From Temnothorax longispinosus (taxonomy: Eukaryota; Arthropoda; Insecta; Hymenoptera; Formicidae), in contig NW_027270286.1 of the NCBI RefSeq assembly GCF_030848805.1, forward strand, positions 1 through 64,000: a DNA stretch of 64,000 nt, read 5' to 3'. The notes beneath the pieces are model-generated. The model had not been told where the DNA came from. It worked only from the letters and a program-made list of their open reading frames with translations, and ran no database searches. The position numbers were made by a program, and so were the translations under genes. Shown piece after piece: positions 57,877 through 64,000 of this stretch (its first letter is position 1; each line of letters begins with the position of its first letter).

Positions 57877-60701
57877 CTATAAAGTATTTGTATTGATAGG
57901 AAGAGGACAAAGTTTAGTGATAGGTCTTTGTAATTCAGAAATCTGCGTACGTACAGTAACAACTCTAGTATGACCGTCTTGATCAGGATGAGTCTTAACA
58001 ACCCGACCTAAAGGCCACTTCGCTGGAGGATACCTCTCATCAACTACTAAAACCAATGAACCTTCTTTTATAGATGGAACAGCATTGTTCTACTTGTATA
58101 CCGCAAGGTATCTCTGCAAACAGTCGCGTGACCATTGTTTCCAAAAGTCTTCTAGCATTTTTCTAAGTAGTTGCCACCGAGAAAGGTAAGAGACCTTATA
58201 ACGCCCTCTAACGATGGTTCAGGAATAGTAGTCAGAGCCTGACCTATAAGGAAATGACCAGGGGTCAGAACAGAAATATTGGTTGGATCTTCAGACTGAA
58301 GACAAAGGGGTCGAGAATTCAACACAGCGTCTATTTGAATTAACAAAATATTCATCTCTTCGTACGTAAGCAGTTGATCACCGACTACCTTGTTCAAATG
58401 CGTTTTAACCGATTTAACGCCAGCCTCCCATTTTCCTCCGAGATGAGGAGCCGCAGGTGGATTGAACCTCCACTGCGTTCCGTCCCTAGCAAGAAGTCCT
58501 TAGCGTTCCGTTCTTAGCTAACTCTTCTGACTCCTTGGAACTAGCTAGAAAAAGCTTACGAAGCTCGGCATCTGCACCTTTAAAATTAGTACCGCAATCA
58601 CTAGATAACGTTGAACAAATTCCTTGACGAGAGCTGAAACGTTTGTACGCAGCTAAGAAAGGCTCAGTTGTGTAGTCTGTAACCAATTCTAAGTGTATAG
58701 CCGAAGTCGAGTAACAAACGAATAAAGCTATGTAAGTCTTGTAGGTCTTAACATTCCTACTTTTCCAAGTTTTCATAGTAAACGGACCTGCATAGTCCAC
58801 TCCCGAATGCTCGAAAGATCGCGAAGGTGTTATCCTTTCCGTGGGTAACTGACCTATGATTTGATGTGCTCTTTCCTGGCGAAACCGAGTACAGACTACA
58901 CATTTGAGTATGAATGATCAAACGACGAGTCGACCTCCGATTATCCAATAATTGTTCCTAATAAACGAAAGTGTATCCTGAACTCCTCCATGAAATGTAC
59001 GAGCATGAGCGTCAGCAATAACCAAAGAAGAAAGAATAGAATCTTTCGGTAGAATGTAAGGATGCTTAGCACTTTCGGATGGAAATAATCGTTCAAGACG
59101 ACCTCCTACTCTTAATAGTCCATTTGAATCGAGTTGTGGTGTAAGTTTAAGAAGAGCATTTGATCTAGGCAAATCTCTACCCGACGCTAAAATCCCAAGC
59201 TCATGCGAAAAGTAGGCTTGCTGAACCATCTTGATCCAAAACAACCTAGATTCTGTCAATTCGGTCACTGTCAATGGATGATTGAAAGAAGATTCCCTTA
59301 CTCCTCGAAATCGTTTTACAACCCTTTTACAACGAGCAATTATCCGTAGAAGTTTAGTCAAATCAGAATATTTATTAATCAAATGCCAGATTTTTGGAGA
59401 TTTTGATTTAATAGTAGTCGCGACCTTAATAGGTCTCTCCTCTAAATTTTCCTCAGAAGAGAGGGAATATGATTCATCCGGCCATGTTGATGGATGTTGA
59501 GTTAACCAATAGGGACCTATCCACCATGCTCTTGAATTTAATAATTGTTGAGGTGTTAGACCTCTTGTCGCTAAGTCAGCCGGATTTTCCCTCCCGGGTA
59601 TAAACTTCCATACAGCTTGAGGTAATGCAGTCTGAATAAAGTTAACACAATTCTGTACAAATTCCCTCCATTTTGATGGATGACCTTTGATCCAAATAAG
59701 AGTAATTTCGGAATCTGTTCTCAGAAAAACTGGAATATCACCCAGGTCCATCACCTTGAGTATATGCGAAACAAGTTTAACTAGCAGAACGGCAGCTGTC
59801 AGTTCTAGACGAGGAATAGTAAGCTTTTTTAAAAGCGCAACCTTTGTTTTAGAAGCTATAAAGCAGACGGTGACTTTACCTTCGCTCGAAGTTACTCTAG
59901 CAAAAACAACTGCAGCCATGGCCTGTTGCGATGCATCGCAGTAACCGTGGATCTCAATAAGTGAATTAGCTGTCCAACCTATCCATTTTGGAAATTCGAA
60001 TTTCGGCGTATTGTGTAAACTATTTACAAAATCTGTCCATTTTTTGATTAGTTTTTCCGGCAATGGGTCATCCCATTCCAACTTAATTGACCATAATTCT
60101 TGCACAAATATCTTGCCGACAATAGTAACAGGCGACAAAAAACCCATTGGATCGAAAAATTTAGCAATCGTAGACATCATAACAGTCCGTTTAGTGATAG
60201 TTCTCAATGTAGGGAGTTTGAACGTAAATTCAAACGAATCCGTTAAAGCGTTCCAAGACAGTCCAAGTACGTGAACAGTCTTACCTTCATTAAATGAAAT
60301 AGAATGAGACATAATCTTTTTATCGGGTGGTATGTGTTCCAAAACATCAGGGTGATTGCTCATCCATTTCTTCAACAAGAAACCGCCCGCCATACAGAGC
60401 TGATCCAAATGAGCAACTTTCTTTTGAGTTTCCTGAATAGAATCCGCGCCGCCATGAAATTCGTCTACGTATCGACCTTTCTCCATTATTGGAATAGCTA
60501 AAGGATATCGATGTCCCTCATCCTTTATCAACTGCACAAGAGCACGTATGGCTAAGAAGGATGAGCATACCTGACCATAAGTAACAGTTGTGAGCACAAA
60601 AGGTGTGATTTGTGACAATGAATCTAACCAAAAGATCCTCTGATAATCCTAATCAGACGGGTCTACCTTTATTTGTCTAAACATTTTTTCAATGTCAGCT
60701 A
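57877..60701 (-). pseudogene. BEL/Pao pol: RT (C-terminal part), peptidase A17, RNase H, integrase, DUF5641
   Basis: This is the polyprotein part of a BEL/Pao retrotransposon. RT begins at the Helitron edge with ADIEKMFRQIKVD. The catalytic box reads YVDEFHGG (a Glu where Asp is usual). The Pao/A17 region has FEFTFKLPTLRTITKRTVMM and FFDPMGFLSPVTI. RNase H has IHGYCDASQQAMAAVVFA and LRTDSEITLIWIKGHPSKWR. Integrase has FHGGVQDTLSFIRNNYWI, MDYAGPFTMKTWKSRN and LSSDCGTNFKGADAELRKLF. The C-terminal DUF5641 ends at TAG 57877. Breaks are TAG at 60649, TGA at 58918, and a frame change near 58490. It is a dead copy. Confidence 0.9.
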
Positions 60702-60719
60702 TCTATATATATAAGTCAC

Positions 60720-60753
<34 letters not shown>

Positions 60754-62561
60754 ATGTACGCGAACTACTCATTCGTTAGTGGACCGAATTTTTACCAAAA
60801 GTATATGAAACAGGGGTAGAATTTCCCGGGGATGAAAATGTCGCGGCCAATTTTTTGCTACCAATTTTCTGGAAACCGATTTTTCTAATTTTTCGGGAAA
60901 TAATTGACCGAATTTAAAAGAATTATATATGAAACAAGAGTAGAATTTTCCGGGGAATGCTATAAAGTGTATAATTTTTCGTTACCGATCTTTTTGGAAG
61001 CCGGTTACAAAATTTTTCCAATTTTTCGGAAATTAATTGACCGAATCTTAAAGAATTATATGAAGTGGGGGTAAAATTTCCCGGGAATTGCCATAAAGTG
61101 TATAATTTTTCGTTACCGATCTTTGGGAAAATCGGTATCAGAAAATTTTTTAGAAATTAATTGACCGAATCTCAAACAATTGTATATGAAGTAGAGGTAG
61201 AATTTTCTGGGGAGTGCTATAAAGTGTATTATTTTTTGTTACCAATCTTTTTGGAAACCGGTTACAAAATTTTTCCAATTTCTCCGAAAATAATTGAATC
61301 TTAAAGAATTACATATGAAACAAAGGTAGAATTTCTCCGGGATTGCTATAAAGTGTACAGTTTTTCGTTACCGATTTTTTTGGGAACCGGTTACAAATTT
61401 TTTGCAATTTTTTGGGAATTAATTGACCAAATCTTAAAGAATTATATATGAAATAGGAGTCGTGTCAAAATTTTTTAAATATTGTTGGAGGATAAGTTTA
61501 ATTTTTTATTAATGAATAATTTTTTATTTATGAATTGATTTTCTTGAAACCGGTTACGAAGTTTTTCCAATTTTTCTAAAGGGGTTTTCAATTTTTGTTT
61601 AAAAAAATGTACGTAATTGTTCTAATTTCCTCAAATTTTGAGATATTAGCTGAATTTTTTTAGAGATAATTTTTCGTTACTTTCTTAAAAACAATGCCCA
61701 AATTTTTTCGGGGATGGCGAAGATGTGTATAATTTTTTATAACCAATTTTTTGGAAACCGGTTTTAAAATTTTCTAATTTTTTGAGGATGGCTACGATGA
61801 GTTTATAGAAAAATTGCTAATAATAATGGGGTTTCCGATTTCTGCTCCAATTTCAGTAAATTTTGAGATATCAAGCTGAATTTTTTTATGGATAATTTTA
61901 TAGATTTTTCGTTACCGATTTTTGTGGAAACCGGTTACAAAATTTTTCAAATTTCTCGAGAGTTAATTGATCGAATTTCAAAGAATTGTATATGAAATAA
62001 AAGTAGAATTTCCTGGGGTTTGCTATAAAGTGTATAATGTTTTGTTACCGATTTTTTTGGGAACCGGTTACAAAATTTTTCCAAGTTTTCGGGAATTAAT
62101 TGACCAAATCTTTATATATAAAATAGAAGTCAAAATTTTTAATTTTTGGAGGATAAGTTTAATTTTTTATTAATGGATAATTTTTCATTAAGAATTGATT
62201 TTCTTGAAACCAGTGCCAAAATTTTTTTAATTTTTTGATGATTTCGAAAAAAGAAAATAAAATGGAAGAAAATGAAAGAGAGTTAATGATGGTGGGTCAA
62301 CGGAGGTTGAAACGCGCGAGGCGCGAGCAAAAATAAAATTTAAAGACTTTAATATACGGGATTACATTTTTGAAATATTTGACAATATGCTAATCTGCAT
62401 CTGTACTATTATCTATTATTTTTTATTTTTTAAAAAAGAATTCGAAGATGCAGGTTAGAGTTTGAGGAGAAAGAATATCAAAGGTGCTCCTAATTAATGA
62501 GTGAGTTTGGGGAGAGGGGAATAGATTTTGAGCCCGCGCGAAGCGCGGGCGAAAAATCTAG
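60702..62561. mobile_element. Non-autonomous Helitron inside the BEL reverse transcriptase
   Basis: It starts TCTATATATATAAGTC and ends with a GC-rich hairpin (CCCGCGCGAAGCGCGGGC) followed by AAAAATCTAG. This is the TC...CTRR signature, inserted between A (60701) and T (62562). There is no target duplication and the flanking BEL reading resumes. The interior holds a TCTG microsatellite (60722-60751) and about ten degenerate units of 124-134 bp (AATTGACCGAATCTTAAAG, TTTTCGTTACCGATTTTT, GGAAACCGGTTACAAAATTT). No Rep/helicase, so it depends on another Helitron. Confidence 0.92.
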
Positions 62562-63183
62562 TGAAAACATAAAGAAAGAGGCGGAACCAGAGGAGTACGT
62601 CGAACAAATCAATTTGTAACTTAGCACCGGTATGTAATAAGCCGTTAAGCGACACGCCCGTAGTTGTTGGGCTCGACCCGTTAAACACAACCCTTAACTT
62701 AGTGGTCAGACTCTACTCTCGTAATACGCCATGATGAGGGAGATAGTACGCTAGAAAGGGTTCCGATTGCGACGAAGGAACTATCTGCATGTGACCCAAG
62801 TTTCGGTACTCTACCATAAAGTCCGAGTAAAGATTAAAATAATTAGAATTTGTTTTGAACCTGCCAGACAAACTCCTGATCATTCGCAAAGCCTTATTTT
62901 TTGAATTACCAAGTTTAGCCGGATTTGATTTGAAAGGAAGTCTAATAATATATATCTCCCAGTTTCGTCTCTTTTATAAGTAGAGAGGAAGTGATCCTCG
63001 CAATCCTATTCTTCTTTAGAAAGTATAGAAGTTTTCGAAGAAGGAACTTCCTCTAATTCCCAGAATTTATCAACTAAATCGTAAATTCTTGGCTGACCGA
63101 CACGTGATAGCTTTGTCTATTTACTAAGGAAGTTTCAATCGTAGTTGGCCCCGAAATTACCCAGCCCAACTTTGTAGCTTGCG
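62562..63183 (-). pseudogene. BEL/Pao reverse transcriptase, N-terminal part
   Basis: This is the front of the RT, upstream of the Helitron on the minus strand. It reads YLPHHGVLRE then, after a TAG near 62716, LTTKLRVVFNGSSPTTTGVS, LNGLLHTGAKLQIDLFDVLL and FRLFLYVF at the insertion edge. The KLRVVFNGS and SLN..L..G.KLQ.DL blocks are BEL/Pao RT hallmarks. The region between the protease and RT is frame-shifted near 63190 and contains further stops. Confidence 0.8.
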
Positions 63184-64000
63184 CTATGGCGTTCCAACAG
63201 CACCTTTTATTAATTTAATTTCAAGCAAAGAACCATAAATGTCAGCGCCTATTATCAAATCAATTGAACCGGGCTTTAAGAAATCGGGATCGGCTAGTCG
63301 AATTCCCTCCAAATGAGGCCACGAACCGGGTTGTAATTTAACCGAAGGAATAGAAGTAGTAAGTTTAGGCAAAATGTAAGCAGAAACAGTTAAATTTAAC
63401 TCAGATCCAGATTTCTGTTCACCTATTCCTGTTAGCAAGAGTGCAGCACGAGTACGAGGTAACTTTAGTTGTTGCACAACACGCTCGGAAATCAATGAAA
63501 TTTCTGATCCTTGATCAAGCAGAGCTCGAATCTTCCTAACTTCCCCTTTATTTGAAGTTATTAACACTTGCGCAGTTGACAACAATACACACGATGCAGT
63601 TAGAGTTTTATCAACATTTGAATGCAAGACTTTAGCTGTGTCCTGTCCTGTTACGGCAGGGCTGGACTGTGTTTGTGTTTTTGATTTCGCATATTTTCCA
63701 GAAGTATCCACCCTGTGTATTGTTGTGTAGTGCTTCTGATCACACGTCCTACAACGTTTGGTGACCTTACAGTTTGCTACTCTATGCTTCCCTAAACAAT
63801 TATAGCATAATTTATGCTTGGCTACTAGTGCCAGTTTCTGAGCAACAGTCTCATCAACATACTTAGGACACTTTGCAATATAATGTTTCTCCTTACAAAT
63901 AGGACAATTCGAGGCTTTAAACAAGGAAGTGTCACCTGATATTCCTTGGTAATGAGCTTTAGCCGTAGCCTTTTGAGGCTTCCATCCACTTTTTCCTACT
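63184..64000 (-). pseudogene. BEL/Pao gag zinc knuckles and protease (continues past right edge)
   Basis: This is the gag C-terminus and protease of the BEL element. It has successive Cys/His knuckles NCPICKEKHYIAKCPKYVDE, CYNCLGKHRVANC and CRTCDQKHYTTIH. A Ser/Gln linker follows, then the aspartic protease ALLDQGSEISLISERVV and a LIIGADIYGSLL flap-like block. The frame ends at a TAG at 63184 where it should lead into the protease-RT linker. It is open upstream to 63924 and similar sequence (KSGWKPQKAT) runs to the window edge, so the rest of gag lies outside. Confidence 0.85.

Overview
This window is a repeat-rich stretch of insect nuclear DNA, most likely from a hymenopteran such as an ant. 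That assignment is an inference. It rests on short spliceosomal introns, an exon of a pickpocket-type sodium channel, a DUF4806-like gene fragment, and the mix of hAT, Merlin, Crypton, Helitron, BEL/Pao, Ty3/Gypsy and Polinton-type elements. There is no bacterial operon structure. Host coding sequence is minimal, and the region reads as a 'TE island' of nested elements.

Layout. (1) 1-11.4 kb: a minus-strand Ty3/Gypsy element (gag, then pol running off the left edge) is split in its gag by a 9.1 kb hAT element (1674-10749). The hAT carries a three-exon transposase gene that reads open throughout. A 4.56 kb LTR retrotransposon (4229-8787; LTRs differ at about 2 positions of 324, tRNA-Pro type primer site) sits in the first intron of that gene. 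(2) 11.5-13.5 kb: a second, broken hAT transposase. (3) 13.8-24.9 kb: a Polinton/adintovirus-like module with intact integrase and packaging ATPase. Its PLA2-like protein, adenain-type protease, penton-like and hexon-like capsid genes are all broken. It also holds several unrecognised conserved ORFs. No polymerase is present in this module. (4) 25-29.8 kb: short tandem repeats, pickpocket exon(s), a MITE, a broken Crypton tyrosine recombinase, foldback DNA and a YqaJ-exonuclease fragment. (5) 29.8-32.5 kb: an intact three-exon Merlin (IS1595/ISXO2-like) transposase gene, followed by an inverted piece of its own first exon and an array of long hairpins.

(6) 32645-47253: a giant inverted repeat with arms of about 7.3 kb and a 17-nt centre at 39968-39984. 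Each arm carries Polinton-type fragments: integrase pseudogene, DNA polymerase B reduced to its two ends, a two-exon unknown gene, and the tail of an exonuclease-like gene. Each arm also carries an open, intronless RNF146/Iduna-like RING-WWE ubiquitin ligase, a Cys-rich acidic protein gene, GC-rich minisatellites, a CAGCT-type minisatellite and a tRNA-Leu-like sequence. The RING-WWE gene inside a virus-like element, in two inverted copies, is the most unusual content of the window.

(7) 47.2-55.2 kb: an unknown ORF, a 3.8 kb TIR element carrying a solo LTR, and a 2.2 kb foldback element that cuts a DUF4806-like gene. (8) 55.2-64 kb: tandem repeats and a minus-strand BEL/Pao retrotransposon. 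Its reverse transcriptase is split by a 1.86 kb non-autonomous Helitron with textbook ends.

Most reading frames belong to selfish elements. The three that still look competent are the hAT transposase, the Merlin transposase and the RNF146-like ligase. The Polinton integrase and ATPase are also open.
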